Position numbers and translations under genes: made by a program. Source: Diplolepis rosae (taxonomy: Eukaryota; Arthropoda; Insecta; Hymenoptera; Diplolepididae). From it: a stretch of 64,000 nt of DNA. The stretch lies in the NCBI GenBank assembly GCA_030998225.1, contig JAPYXD010000459.1:620001-684000 (forward strand), read 5' to 3'. Below, one piece after another: positions 1 through 10,106 of the stretch. A model generated the notes under the pieces. That model was not told the origin of the DNA and searched no databases. It worked only from the letters and a program-made list of their open reading frames with translations. Positions within the stretch are counted from its first letter, which is position 1; each line of letters starts with the position of its first letter.

Positions 1-600
1 TTTCTTGTAATTTAATGCTAAAGGTCAAGTCATTTTCTCAAAGTGACTAAATTCGCTTTTGATTTCAAAGGAAAAGGAAATTCAATTTGCTTAAGGCTCC
101 GCCAATCTCAAGCTACACACTTATCATGACATTCGCGTTTCACGCTCGACTTTTTGAATAAATCCCTGCAACTTTCTAATAATCTACATGATTGAAATAT
201 TTTACATTTTGTTTATAAGGTAAATTTTTAAATTTCGAACGTATTTTCCCTTAAAAATCGAAACATACATCCCGACGAGAGATGTCATGATGATAATTTG
301 TAGACCTCATGTAAGCAAATAATTTTTCCAATTAAAAAGATTCCTTTGTATCTCACATACTTTTTCTAAAAAGGGTGTAATTTTGAATTCTAATCGTACC
401 CTTTTTCAAAAATTTTAAAACATAAAAAAATACGTTTTATTAGAAGCTGTGTTAGACAAATTTGTAGGTCTTATTGAAGCAAACAGTTTTACATCCCTAC
501 GTTTTCCCCTTTCTATTTGTAGACCTTCATATAGTAAATTATTTTGTAACATAAATTTTAAACAATATTTTTATTTTTTGTGCCTTTTTCTACTTGAAAT
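1..600. repeat. Diverged copy of the 38.4-39.7 kb long-TIR repeat
   Basis: The first 170 bases match the terminal arm of the repeat at 38395-39745: both have a run like GGAAATTCAATTT, then CTTAAGGCTC, then a CGCTTCTCGCT/CGCGTTTCACGCT-type stretch. Bases 240-600 resemble its interior, with the recurring phrase GTAGACCT / AGGTCTAC. It abuts the gypsy gag start, where a 5' LTR would be expected. No protein is encoded. Confidence 0.55.
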
Positions 601-642
601 AAAGAAATAAGATAAATATATATATATACATATTTATATAAT

Positions 643-1809
643 ATGGAAAATTTGAGGAAAAGTGGAGAGTATAATAACCGATTCTCAAATGTAACAGACG
701 AAATAGAATCGTTGCGAACAATTGACGAGATTCATGACTTAAACGATGTCGAAGAATCTGAGTCACGAAGCGTTAATAATATTGATATTTCCGTAGAAAG
801 AAATGATAGATTAGGGCCCCAAGGTCTTAACCAAACATCCTTTCAAACCAGCATGAATAATTTAGGCGATCTTAACGAGATTATCCGTCATCAAATAGAA
901 ATTCGTGAGGCGGAAAAAATTCGCGAAATAACTAATCTATCCACAAGAGTTCCGGAAAGGCCCACCATCTCTTCCCGCGCTTCATCTTCAGAAACCTTAA
1001 AGGGAAGCGATATCACGACCCTCAAGCTAATCGTCGATCTTATTCCAATTTTTGACGGAAATAATATCTCGGTTCAAGCTTTGGCACGGGAATGTAGATT
1101 TGCTGAAGAGGGAGTGTCGCGAAATCTTCTACATCTGCTGATAAGACTCTTAAAAGCGAAAATTAAGGGGGAAGCTGAGCTGTACGTTCGAAATTTACAA
1201 TTCGAAACACTCGATGAACTTTTAAACACTCTCGAAAGAGCCTTTGGAGCTCCCAAGACTCTTTTTCAAACCCAGTCAGAAATAGCTCAAATGAAGCAAA
1301 ACGTAGGTGAACCAATATTAACTTACGCTGCCAGAGCCATGGAGTTGTTCTCGAAATTAGCGGAAATCGCCAAATCTCAATCCCCTGCCAATATAGCAGC
1401 CATTAAAATTCGGGAGTACGACAGGGAAGTAACTTCATGTTTTTGTTTGGGTTTACGAGGGGAACTAGAGTTTCGGGTGCGACAAAAAAATCCCACAACC
1501 TTACAGCAAGCTATAAATTTTGCCATCAAATCAGAACGTGAAGCATATCGTAGAAAGAGATTATATGGCGAAATTGAAGATTCCTTGCCCTCCACGTCCA
1601 GACAGCATCTAGAAAAGTTCTCAATCAGAGAACCAGCCCAAAAGAAATATAAGTCGGCGTACCATATCGATAATAGATACGCGCCGGTTCAAAATCCAAA
1701 AAGCAAGCTCACATGTTACACATGTGGGAAAGAAAATCACACTTTTACTGTTCGATTACTGTTCGAATTTCGGGCACACGCGTTTATCTTGCTTACTCCG
1801 AAGAGCTGA
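643..1809 (+). pseudogene. gag: gypsy Gag, N-terminal and capsid-like part
   Basis: The frame of 388 codons starts at the first ATG after an AT-rich stretch. It begins with an acidic, polar region (about residues 1-130), followed by a helical capsid-like region (about 130-300; DLIPIFDGN near 132 resembles the start of gypsy capsids) and a basic tail with the first half of a CCHC zinc knuckle (CYTCGKENH, about residues 358-366). The knuckle is never completed in this frame; the second knuckle lies in another frame just downstream. A perfect 11-bp tandem duplication at 1745-1766 lies exactly where the frame is lost. Gag would coat the RNA and form the particle. It is no longer intact. Confidence 0.75.
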
Positions 1810-1978
1810 GGAGGCCGAAAAGGAGCTGGAAAGATTGCGGCAAAGACAATCTTCGTCAATCAGCAACGGTTCCAGGTCTTTAAACTCCTTGCATGCTCAT
1901 CGTCAGAGCACAACGATGAGCAGCCAAACCAAGCGCCAGTCAAACGCTCAGTGCTCTCAATCTCAGAAGAAAAATTAG
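1724..1978 (+). pseudogene. gag: gypsy Gag C-terminal segment with second zinc knuckle (shifted frame)
   Basis: This continues Gag in the next frame. The segment YCSNFGHTRLSC retains C-x4-H-x4-C of a CCHC knuckle, but the first cysteine position is occupied by Phe. A charged, arginine/glutamate-rich and then serine-rich tail follows. The protease frame is already open by about 1955, so gag and pol overlap, as in elements that use -1 frameshifting. No slippery site was identified. It is a fragment, not a separate gene; the ATG at 1724 is coincidental. Confidence 0.65.
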
Positions 1979-2298
1979 CAAACGGTCCAAATATCGAGGT
2001 AGATTCGAATAAGCTCCATAATAATAGGGCAACTCTTTGAATAGATACCAGAAGCGAACTTAATTTGTTAAAGGAATCGTGTATACGCGGAAAATTACGT
2101 CGCGATAAAATAATGATATACCACTTAGCTGGAATCGGGGAAGGTACATATAAAACACGAGGTAGCGTTCAATTAGAAATTTTAGGACGAACAGTAAAAT
2201 TCCATCTTGTTAGAGATAATTTTCCGATATCAATATGCGGGATATTAGGAATCGAATTTCTTAGAGAAAACTCTGCCACCCTAAAATTTGAAAATTAA
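1955..2298 (+). pseudogene. pol: gypsy aspartic protease domain, broken
   Basis: The frame reads through the overlap, hits TGA at 2038-2040 and then IDTRSELNL, the position of the retropepsin active site. The usual D-T/S-G is D-T-R here, so the catalytic loop glycine is lost. Downstream, ICGILGIEFLREN is the typical C-terminal retropepsin motif (hydrophobic-hydrophobic-G plus helix). A TAA at 2296-2298 separates it from the RT frame, which is in the same phase. This domain would cleave Gag-Pol; this copy should not. Confidence 0.75.
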
Positions 2299-2343
2299 AG
2301 CACCACACTCGATTTACCGTCGGTAGGTACTTCGAGTCCCTGC

Positions 2344-4800
2344 ATGATCAATCTACCTGACAGATCGCGAAAACTTATCAACTTGCCAATCGAAAAAACA
2401 AACTTACAAGAGGGTTATCTCAGAAAAATTAATGCGGGAACAGGTGTTTTTATAGGGGAAAGTTTAGTGAGGCCTGAAAACGGGGAAGTAATCGAAATAA
2501 CTATTCCTCCTGTAAAACTCGAGGAAATTGAAATTTTAGAAACTTCGATAGCCAATGTATCTAGTAAACGAGACAAACCCAATAATAAACTTGAGAAGCA
2601 AGTCGCGGATAGACTCTCTAGATTGCTCAAAATCTTCGATTTCTCTACTCTCAATGATGAAGAAAAGAGCAGTCTATTAGGCCCAATAACCGAATTTTCT
2701 CATCGCTTCTATCTCGAAGGTGATGTCCTAGGCTCCACAGACGTTACTTCTCATGAGATACATACGACCGACGAAACTCCTATCTTCCACAAACAGTACA
2801 GGCCCGCTGAAATACACAATAAAGAAATATTAAATCAAACAAAAAAACTATTGACTGACAATTTTATCGAAGATTCTGACTCACCTTACAACTCACCAGT
2901 GTGGGTTGTTCCCAAAAAACCCGACCCCGACGGTAACAAACGATGGCGAATGGTTATAGACTTTCGCAAACTGAACGAGAAGACTGTAAAAGACGCTTAT
3001 CCCTTACCAAATATGACACATATTCTCGATCAGCTGGGCGGTGCCCAATATTTTTCTACCCTCGATCTTGCTATGGGCTTCCATCAAATAATAATGCATC
3101 CTAATTCAAAGGCTAAGACTGGATTCTCAACTTTATATGGTCACTACCATTATAATGGGATGCCCTTTGGACTCAAAAACGCCCCTGCCACCTTCCAGCG
3201 ATTAATGGATAAAATTCTCTCTGGTCTTCAAGGTGTAGAACTATTCGTCTACATGGACGATATAGTTATTTACGCCAATTCCCTGGAAGAACATACAAGG
3301 AAGTTTAGAATTCTTCTTGAACGTTTAGATAAAGCAAATCTTACCTTGCAACCCGAAAAGTGTCTCTTCTTACGTAAAGAGGTCTGTTACCTCGGCCACG
3401 TTATAACCCAGGAAGGAGTTAAACCAGACCCGAAAAAGGTGGAAGCCGTTCGAAAATTTCCTCAGCCCAGAAACGCTAAAAATATTAAGCAATTCCTAGG
3501 ACTTGCTGGATATTATCGCAGATTCATTCCCGATTTTTCCACGATCGCAAAGCCATTATTATTCCTGTTAAAAAAGAACGTTTTATTCAAATGGACTAGT
3601 AGCCAACATGAATCTTTTAATAAATTAAAAGATATTCTATGTACTCACCCTTTATTGCAATACCCAGATTTCAGCAAACCATTTATCGTTTCGTGTGATG
3701 CTTCTAATTATGGTATAGGTGGAGTTCTTAATCAAAACTTCGATGGTAAGAATCTTCCTATTGCCTATGCCTCAAGAACATTATCAGACGTAGAAATCAA
3801 TTATGCAACCATAGAAAAAGAGTTGCTTGCAATTTTATTTTCCGTCGAAACTTTTCGCCCGTACCTATATGGAAGAAAATTTACATTAGAAACAGATCAT
3901 AGGCCCCTTGTATGGCTTCACAACGTAAAGAACCCAAATTCAAAGTTGGTTCGGTGGCGATACCGCCTGAACGAATATGATTATGAAATAATCTATAAAA
4001 AGGGAATCACAAATTTAAATGCTGATGCTCTTTCCAGAAACCCGTGCGATAACATAATGCAGTCTCACCACGATATCATCGAAGATATTAAATTAAGCGA
4101 AGAATCAGATCCACTTGACTCCTTTTCCACTCCAAGGCACAAGGTGTTGATTCCCCTGAATCGAACACCTGTGTCTCTCCAGTACCCACCCGAATGCATC
4201 GAAGATGATATTCGTGTAGAGAATGCATTTCTTGAAACAAATATAGAATATAATGATATGAGTAAAAATAAAAATAAATATTTTCCTTGCCAGGTGATCA
4301 AGGAAAGTATAAACGAACCTGATTCCAGTGACGAAGCCTTTGAGACAGCTAATGAGTATAGCGATGATGAGGTTGATCAACTCAGCATCCGGCTTGACCA
4401 CGAGGAGGACGATCCGTCCAAAGGTGGTTGTAATTGTGTTGCCAAAAGAATGTCCCTCGGTCGTGAGGCGATCCCTAGCAAGGCTAGTTGTGACTGCACT
4501 ACTCACATCGAGGGCAAAGTCTATCCGACTTGGCGAAGTCTATCCGACTTGATGATGTCTGAACCGGCAGGTCGTGGGGCGATCCCTGGGAAAGCCAGCT
4601 GGACTGCACTACCCACACTTGTGTTCGGCGAAGACGATGTAGAAAGTAAAAAAGTTATATCTGAATCGGCAGGTCGTGGGGCTATCCCTGGGAAAACCAG
4701 CTGGACTGCACTATCCACATCTGTGTCTGATTCAGACAGTGGTGATGGCGATAAGGCATTTCTGAAATCAGGATCAACTGTGACGATTATTTTATATTAA
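2344..4800 (+). CDS. pol: gypsy reverse transcriptase-RNase H with long acidic C-terminal linker
   Basis: The open frame has 818 codons. RT covers about residues 150-350: RMVIDFRKLN, FSTLDLAMGFHQI (first catalytic Asp), PFGLKNAPATFQ, and the catalytic box YMDD at residues 303-306. RNase H follows with Asp at about 452 (SCDASNYGIGG), a Glu in IEKELLAI and Asp at about 518 (TDHRPL), ending near NADALSRNP at about 565. The remaining 250 residues are unusual for gypsy elements: acidic, low complexity, with three copies of a GRGAIPGKASWTAL-type unit. The enzyme would copy element RNA into DNA and degrade the template. This domain is intact, but protease and integrase are not in frame with it. The frame ends at 4800 and coding resumes in another frame within about 60 bases. 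Confidence 0.9.
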   Translation: MINLPDRSRKLINLPIEKTNLQEGYLRKINAGTGVFIGESLVRPENGEVIEITIPPVKLEEIEILETSIANVSSKRDKPNNKLEKQVADRLSRLLKIFDFSTLNDEEKSSLLGPITEFSHRFYLEGDVLGSTDVTSHEIHTTDETPIFHKQYRPAEIHNKEILNQTKKLLTDNFIEDSDSPYNSPVWVVPKKPDPDGNKRWRMVIDFRKLNEKTVKDAYPLPNMTHILDQLGGAQYFSTLDLAMGFHQIIMHPNSKAKTGFSTLYGHYHYNGMPFGLKNAPATFQRLMDKILSGLQGVELFVYMDDIVIYANSLEEHTRKFRILLERLDKANLTLQPEKCLFLRKEVCYLGHVITQEGVKPDPKKVEAVRKFPQPRNAKNIKQFLGLAGYYRRFIPDFSTIAKPLLFLLKKNVLFKWTSSQHESFNKLKDILCTHPLLQYPDFSKPFIVSCDASNYGIGGVLNQNFDGKNLPIAYASRTLSDVEINYATIEKELLAILFSVETFRPYLYGRKFTLETDHRPLVWLHNVKNPNSKLVRWRYRLNEYDYEIIYKKGITNLNADALSRNPCDNIMQSHHDIIEDIKLSEESDPLDSFSTPRHKVLIPLNRTPVSLQYPPECIEDDIRVENAFLETNIEYNDMSKNKNKYFPCQVIKESINEPDSSDEAFETANEYSDDEVDQLSIRLDHEEDDPSKGGCNCVAKRMSLGREAIPSKASCDCTTHIEGKVYPTWRSLSDLMMSEPAGRGAIPGKASWTALPTLVFGEDDVESKKVISESAGRGAIPGKTSWTALSTSVSDSDSGDGDKAFLKSGSTVTIILY
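4459..4720 (+). repeat. Threefold degenerate tandem coding repeat in the pol linker
   Basis: Three similar units, near 4459-4507, 4568-4616 and 4670-4718, read GTCGTGRGGCGATCCC, then an AAGC-type bridge, then GGACTGCACTAYCCACA. The encoded units are of the form GR(G/E)AIPxKxSW(D)TAL, separated by acidic spacers of about 18 residues. The last two units are much closer to each other than to the first. The repeat lies between RNase H and the macro-like domain. Its function is unknown. Confidence 0.8.
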
Positions 4801-4886
4801 ATGATACTAATATTTCTGGCAGCTTTGAATCTGGCGATTCTACACGAAAATACCTAAGCAAGACGGTCGGAAGAACGCAAATTTTT

Positions 4887-5804
4887 ATGTGTGACCCCTA
4901 TACAATTTTGACAGGGAATGAAAATAAAATTGCAAGAAAAATAACTCACCCTTGTCTTCCAGTAGCTCATGATGACTCGACTTTCGATAATCCCCAAAGA
5001 AACGAAGAAACTATCGAAAATATGGCAGAATTTTTATCTAATTCTGATGAACCATTTTCTCCCACTTCTGAATTCTCCTGTATTCAAATCTCTAAGGAGG
5101 AACTTTTTATGCGCGATGATAATCTCGTGCTATTCATCCCAGCAGATTGTAGGTTAACCACTGAAACAGGACAGGAATTAATAAAACAAAACAGACTTAA
5201 ATACGAAGATTTACAAAAAGAAGATACAGAAAATTTGCAAGTAGGAAACGTGATCGTAATTAAATATGAAAATCATTGTGTTTTTAATATAATAATAAAA
5301 CAAAGCTTTGATTCTAAACCTTACCTGGTAGATATCGTAGCTGCTCTATGGGCATTAAAACACGCGATGGATGAACTCAAAATAGAATCTGTTAGTATAT
5401 CTAGAACTGGGAATGGGCTCAACCAAATTTCCTGGTCATCAATAGAAGACGAGCTTCGTAAACTTTTCGGCCAGGCAAATTATAAATTAACGATTTGTTA
5501 TGGCGAAGTAGAGACTCCACCCGAAACAGATCGAGAAAACATAATTCGTGAGCACCATTGTTCAGTCATGGGTGGCCATAAAGGGTCAACTAAAACTTAC
5601 AATAGGATTCATGAGAATTTCTACCGGCCCAATATGCGCGAACAAATTAGGAAATTCGTTCGAGAATGCGAAACTTGTAAATTAAATAAAACGGTAAGAA
5701 TTAAAACTAAAGCACCCATGCAAATTACAGACACTCCTTCAGAGGCGTTTGAAAAAATAGAAATGGATATAGTAGGCCCCTTACCTAAAAACAGAATATG
5801 GTAA
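4887..5804 (+). CDS. pol: Macro-like (TARG1/OARD1-type) domain fused to gypsy integrase N-terminus
   Basis: The frame has 305 codons; coding in this phase is already open from about 4797. Residues about 70-207 read like a TARG1/OARD1 macro domain: PADCRL (85-90), a K-P pair after a beta strand (FNIIIKQSFDSKP, 133-145), helix ALWALKHAMDEL, then SRTGNGLNQISW (172-183), matching the RIGCGLD-x-L-x-W loop, and a final strand KLTIC. The Lys corresponding to the catalytic Lys is present (about 138); the Asp of GLD is Asn here (about 179). Family members bind or hydrolyse ADP-ribose. Residues 224-264 form the integrase HHCC zinc module (H224, H231, C261, C264) and EMD at 292-294 holds the first catalytic Asp. 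A frameshift near 5800 breaks it from the integrase core. The macro assignment is by eye and should be confirmed by profile search. Confidence 0.75.
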   Translation: MCDPYTILTGNENKIARKITHPCLPVAHDDSTFDNPQRNEETIENMAEFLSNSDEPFSPTSEFSCIQISKEELFMRDDNLVLFIPADCRLTTETGQELIKQNRLKYEDLQKEDTENLQVGNVIVIKYENHCVFNIIIKQSFDSKPYLVDIVAALWALKHAMDELKIESVSISRTGNGLNQISWSSIEDELRKLFGQANYKLTICYGEVETPPETDRENIIREHHCSVMGGHKGSTKTYNRIHENFYRPNMREQIRKFVRECETCKLNKTVRIKTKAPMQITDTPSEAFEKIEMDIVGPLPKNRIW

Positions 5805-6579
5805 TAAATATATTTTAACCATTCAAGACAATTTAACTAAATACTCAGATGCTATACCCTTACGTAGTACCGAATCCACAGCAATCGCCTCAGCCTTCGC
5901 TGAACATTTCATCACTCGTTTCGGATGTCCTCGTGTAATTCACACTGATCAGGGTAGCGACTTTACTAGCCAAGTTATGGCCACCTTTTGTAAAATATTT
6001 CGTATAAAGCACCTCAGATCCACAGCATTTCACCCTCAAGCATTAGGGTCCCTGGAAAGAAGTCATCATGTTTTAATACAATATCTTAAGAACTATTGTG
6101 AAAAAAGTAATTGGGACAGATGGCTTCGTTTCGCACTCTTTTCGTATAATACTTCTAAACACGAGGGTACAGGATTCACCCCACACGAATTAATATTCGG
6201 TAAAACAGCGCGAATCCCATCAGAATTTGCGAAAACTCAGCTGCCATTAACATACAACTTATACCTTAAAACACTAGCGGAAAAGTTAGTGAAAACCCAA
6301 GAAGAAGCTAGAGAACGACTCCATGCTGCGAAAGAACGCTCTAAGAAATATTATGATAAAAAATTAAATGCTCAAACTTACGCAATAGGAGACCCTGTTT
6401 ACCTCCAAAATAATACAAAATCCTCTAAGCTAGATCGCGAATATTCCGGTCCATATAAAATAATACAAATCTTCAACGACAACAATGTCCAATTGGATTT
6501 AGGTAAACAAAGGACCAGAATCGTGCATATGAACCGCCTGCGACCACAAACACTTAAAATTTTTCCGGATTCACTATAA
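5803..6579 (+). pseudogene. pol: gypsy integrase core and C-terminal domain (out of frame with its N-terminus)
   Basis: Reading from 5803 in the same phase as the ATG at 5977, the rve core continues: SDAIPLRS, the second catalytic Asp in HTDQGSDF, and the catalytic Glu in GSLERSHHVL. The usual FHPQ-N-G motif is FHPQALG, with Asn-Gly changed. The C-terminal part contains the GPYKI-type motif (YSGPYKIIQ) and ends in HMNRLRP, typical of gypsy integrases. It would insert the cDNA into the chromosome. The frameshift at about 5800 makes this copy non-functional without correction. Confidence 0.85.
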
Positions 6580-7296
6580 ATTCTTACAATTACAAATTAT
6601 ACACAACTGCAATCCAATTGACCCTAAAAAGCAAAATTAGATTAGAATAGGATAGGAAATTATCTTATAAATATAAAACAAATTCATTTATCTTGGCACA
6701 TTTATGAATATACTTATTATTTGTATTATTTTAATTTCCTAGTTATATATTTAGTTCAAATTTCTAAATAAGAGGGGGGTGAGAGTTGAGCGACTAGGCC
6801 TCGCTCAAAACATACGTTCACTACAAAATAAACAAAGTAATATAAAACAAATATTGTAGGTTAGACTTACCATCGATTACTGGATCCTATTTTATCCTAG
6901 CATCATTAATCACAATCAGATGCAATACAATTCGCAAATATACATAGATGAGAATTCCTTTTCTGTTCCCAAACGTTAAATTCAGTCACTTATCTTCTTC
7001 ACTCAGTCACTCTTGCTTTTTTTTTCTTCTTCTTATTGTTGACACCTGTCACATGCAACCAGGTAAAATCGTCACGTGGTGCGGTAACGTCGTCTGCTCA
7101 TTCGAACTCGTTGCGTATCGAATCATATCGAACACGTCGACTATAGGCGCGATTTTCGAAAATCGATATTCTTTCTGTCCATAGACTCTTCGATCAAACA
7201 AAGATCCCCAACTCCAAAAAATAAATAACTAGGAATACGGTTAGTTATGTAGATTAAGATATTTTCTGACGAAAAATCTTTTTATAAGGGCGGAGG
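6580..7296 (+). promoter_or_regulatory. gypsy 3' untranslated region with two polypurine tracts
   Basis: No reading frame is found. Purine tracts suited to plus-strand priming occur at 6771-6779 (AGAGGGGGG) and 7286-7296 (AAGGGCGGAGG). Each is followed by TG and a short imperfect palindrome of the form GAGCGACTA...CTCGCTC. The second is followed by the better LTR candidate. Confidence 0.6.
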
Positions 7297-8276
7297 TGTA
7301 ACGAGCGACTATAGAGTCTCGCTCGAAGTCGATTATGTAATCGACGTATCGAATCAAACTCGGGGGATTATGAATTTCGTAATAAATAAAAATATGTTTA
7401 AATCAAGGAAACTCATGTCTTATCTAAAGAAATGAGTTTCCCACGGAAAGGAGCTGAAAAAATTGTAAATTGTAAATTAGTTTTAAGATTTTTCTGTAAG
7501 TTATATATCACTTCTATGTATACTGGTTTTAAGGATAAGGAAAGGTTAAGTCTGGACGGTAGGATTGAATAAATTAAGTTAGGATAGAACTAGGGATTTA
7601 TAAAGGTAATATTTATTTCTATTTTAGATAGGCAAAAACTAAATGGAATGGTCAGCTAAATAGGTATAGAAACCAGTTAGTCACGTACACCTAAAAATAT
7701 TTAAAATAGCATGTCTGGTCGCCAGAAGGGAGTAAAAAGTAATCCTTTAAGATTTACTGTTTTACTGCCTTCTCTTGCGCTTTCACTGCAAGCACCATAA
7801 AAAGCTTACAGCTGAGAGGAGAGAGGGTGGGACTGGGGTTTTCCGAATCGGGCTTCTCCGGACTCGGTTTTCCCTTGTCGAGCTTCTCCGGGAAGTTAGG
7901 CTGGGCCTAGCGAGGGCCAGCGTGTGAAATTGAGAGAGAGGGGATGCGTGGGGGAGAGTTGCGAAAGGGGATGGGTGAGTTTTGTGGAGTGAAAGAAAGT
8001 TAGAATATACCGGACTCTTGACGTGACTCGATCTTGGTAATTTTCTAACGTGGACCCCTCTTGTTCAGTTTTACTTTGTCGAAGTCCAGACTTAACGTTT
8101 ATATTTACAAACGTTAATATATAAACTAAATTCATTAAATATCAATTTTACCCGAGCTTTGTGTTTTAATTATTCTCCAAATTCGTATTTTCCCGGTTCT
8201 TTTTAAAGTTCAACACCGAGCAAGAATCCACCAATTACACGCGTCGCGTAAGTTGGACGTTCCGCGGCTCGTAACA
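7297..8276 (+). mobile_element. Probable 3' LTR of the gypsy element
   Basis: The 980-bp segment starts TGTAACGAGC and ends GCTCGTAACA, an inverted repeat with one mismatch beginning TG and ending CA, directly after a polypurine tract. No flanking duplication can be tested because the 5' LTR is missing. An alternative start at 6780 (TGAGAGTTGAGCGAC) cannot be excluded. Confidence 0.6.
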
Positions 8277-8683
8277 CATTTTCGCCGAACGCGCCGTCTA
8301 CAATCTTCGCGGGGAACTAGGCCTGCACCGCATCTAGGCTTATAATATCTTTGCTACGGTGCGGCGGTCAGCGGGGTGAGGTTTAAGAAATTATACTTCG
8401 GCGCCATCTGCCGTAAGCTCAAAACAGGATCAAAGTATAGTGGCCACTATCGCCTATGCTCCCGGACACGGCCTGGAACAAATGGTCCATGCCGTCCATG
8501 TTGGCCGCTGTCGCGAAAATAGAATGATTAGCCTCAAATGATTAATAAGTAAATAATATATATTAAATTATTGGGCAAAGTATTTATTATAAACTTTAAA
8601 AATTATAGTATACCGTCCAATCTCCTCGCGTTAGCAGCGCAGTGTACCGGTGTATCGTATATTTATTTTAGTGCAATATCGAA
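8277..8683 (+). promoter_or_regulatory. Upstream region of the THAP-type gene
   Basis: GC content is higher than in the surroundings, with CGGCGCCATCTGCCG near 8399 and GAACAAATGGTCCA at 8476-8489. The latter recurs inverted at 12553-12566 next to the divergent minus-strand gene. No TATA box was recognised. Calling it a promoter rests on position only. Confidence 0.35.
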
Positions 8684-9715
8684 ATGGTAAGTACTTCTAT
8701 TTATCTTTCGTTAATTTTGAATGATATATAATTATAATGTATGTAATACTTTTTTCAGATTAGTACAAAGAAAACGAATGTGCATCGGAGATGCGCAATA
8801 TGTAGTTTCAAACGGTACAAAGGCAATAAAGAAAATGTTCTCTGCCGAAGTTTTTTTAATGTATCACAGGTAGGGAAAGAATTATATATAATAGTGTTAG
8901 ACGTATCAAATTTAAAGACATTATACCTATATGAAAAAAGGAACCATCTCTTGTTTAGTATATTTTACGGGAGAAAAATATATAACAATCCTTATGGTCT
9001 TTGAACAAATTTCTTCCCGATGCTATACTATTCGATTTTACTCATCAGAGAAGTAAATGAAATAAATAAATTATGTTTGGGATTCGACTTGGGAAATTAA
9101 AGAATTTACAATGCATGCCCATTTTTTAAATCTCGTAAAATTGTGTGGGACAGTTTTTACTTGAGAATTTTTAATAAAAAAGTATTATTATTGCAGGATG
9201 AAAGGGTCAGAAATGTATGGGAAGATGCCATTTCGTAATCCTTGAACAAATTAGATTGTATATGCGAAGCATATTTTTGCGAAGAAGATATTGACTCGAA
9301 TTTTGGAACTAAAATGCCAGATGGGACAATTAATCGCATAAAAAAAGGGAGAATAAGACTGAAACCAAATGTTATTCCTAGAAAGGTTATATATTTTTAC
9401 TTATATAGAAACATTGTACCCAATAGCATTTACACTTTGAAATTTATTGCAGATTGGAACGTGTGAAAAGAGAATGCCTGATTGTGGAGATGAAGCCAAT
9501 GTGGTGCTTGCACCATGTATATTGAACGCTGCGAATGTTGGAAACCTCGATCATGAGAATCGCACGACACTTGTAGATTCAGTAACGGAAAGCGATTATC
9601 ACTTTTCTTTCTTTTCAAAGGTAATGTATAATGCAAACTTTCCACTCTTAGTTATTAGGCCTCTTTTAATCATTATCAATATCAACATAAAAAATGAACT
9701 ATTAATTTCTTTTAG

Positions 9716-10053
9716 TATGTTAACTTTAACTTGGAAAGCTCTTATACCGCTTCTGATGTTGCGGGGCTCAATCTTGAAGATTCCACAATGCTTCCAACAG
9801 AGGATTACAGCATGCACGAGATTTTACATTCGGAAGTATGGCGCCACTTATTTAAATTTTTAATTACATAAATATAAAGCCTCTTTTAATTATCACCATT
9901 CGATCTAAAATATGAAATATTGAATGATTTCAGAATCCAATCATCGTTTCGGAAAACTCTTTCCACGCTTCTGATGTTCAAGATCTCAGTGTCGAAAATT
10001 TCACAGCGTTTCTAGTAGAGGATAATGATATGCATGAGACTTTTTCTTCGGAG
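9716..10053 (+). repeat. Tandem exon duplication within the THAP-type gene
   Basis: Exons 9716-9835 and 9934-10053 are both 120 bp and encode matching peptides (SSYTASDVAGLNLE and NSFHASDVQDLSVE; TEDYSMHEILHSE and VEDNDMHETFSSE). The donor GTATGGCGCCA and the start of the following intron are also shared, so the unit included intron sequence, about 218 bp in all. Confidence 0.85.
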
Positions 10054-10106
10054 GTATGGCGCCATACATTTCAATTTTATATAACATAAATATAGGCCAC
10101 TTTTAA

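Larger units (their letters stand above)
643..8276 (+). mobile_element. Ty3/gypsy-like LTR retrotransposon lacking a visible 5' LTR, with an extra macro-like domain in pol
   Basis: Order seen: gag with CCHC knuckles, aspartic protease, reverse transcriptase, RNase H, repeat-rich linker, macro-like domain, integrase, polypurine tract, probable 3' LTR. RT before integrase is the Ty3/gypsy order. The copy is inactive: frameshifts in gag, near 4780 and near 5800, in-frame stops at 2038-2040 and 2296-2298, and a changed protease active site. Upstream of gag there is only a different repeat family, so the 5' LTR and leader are deleted or replaced. Confidence 0.85.

Noticed and set aside
9447..9863. 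138-codon continuous frame as a separate gene
   Set aside because: It overlaps exons 4-5 of the THAP-type gene and reads through an intron; the spliced model explains the sequence better.
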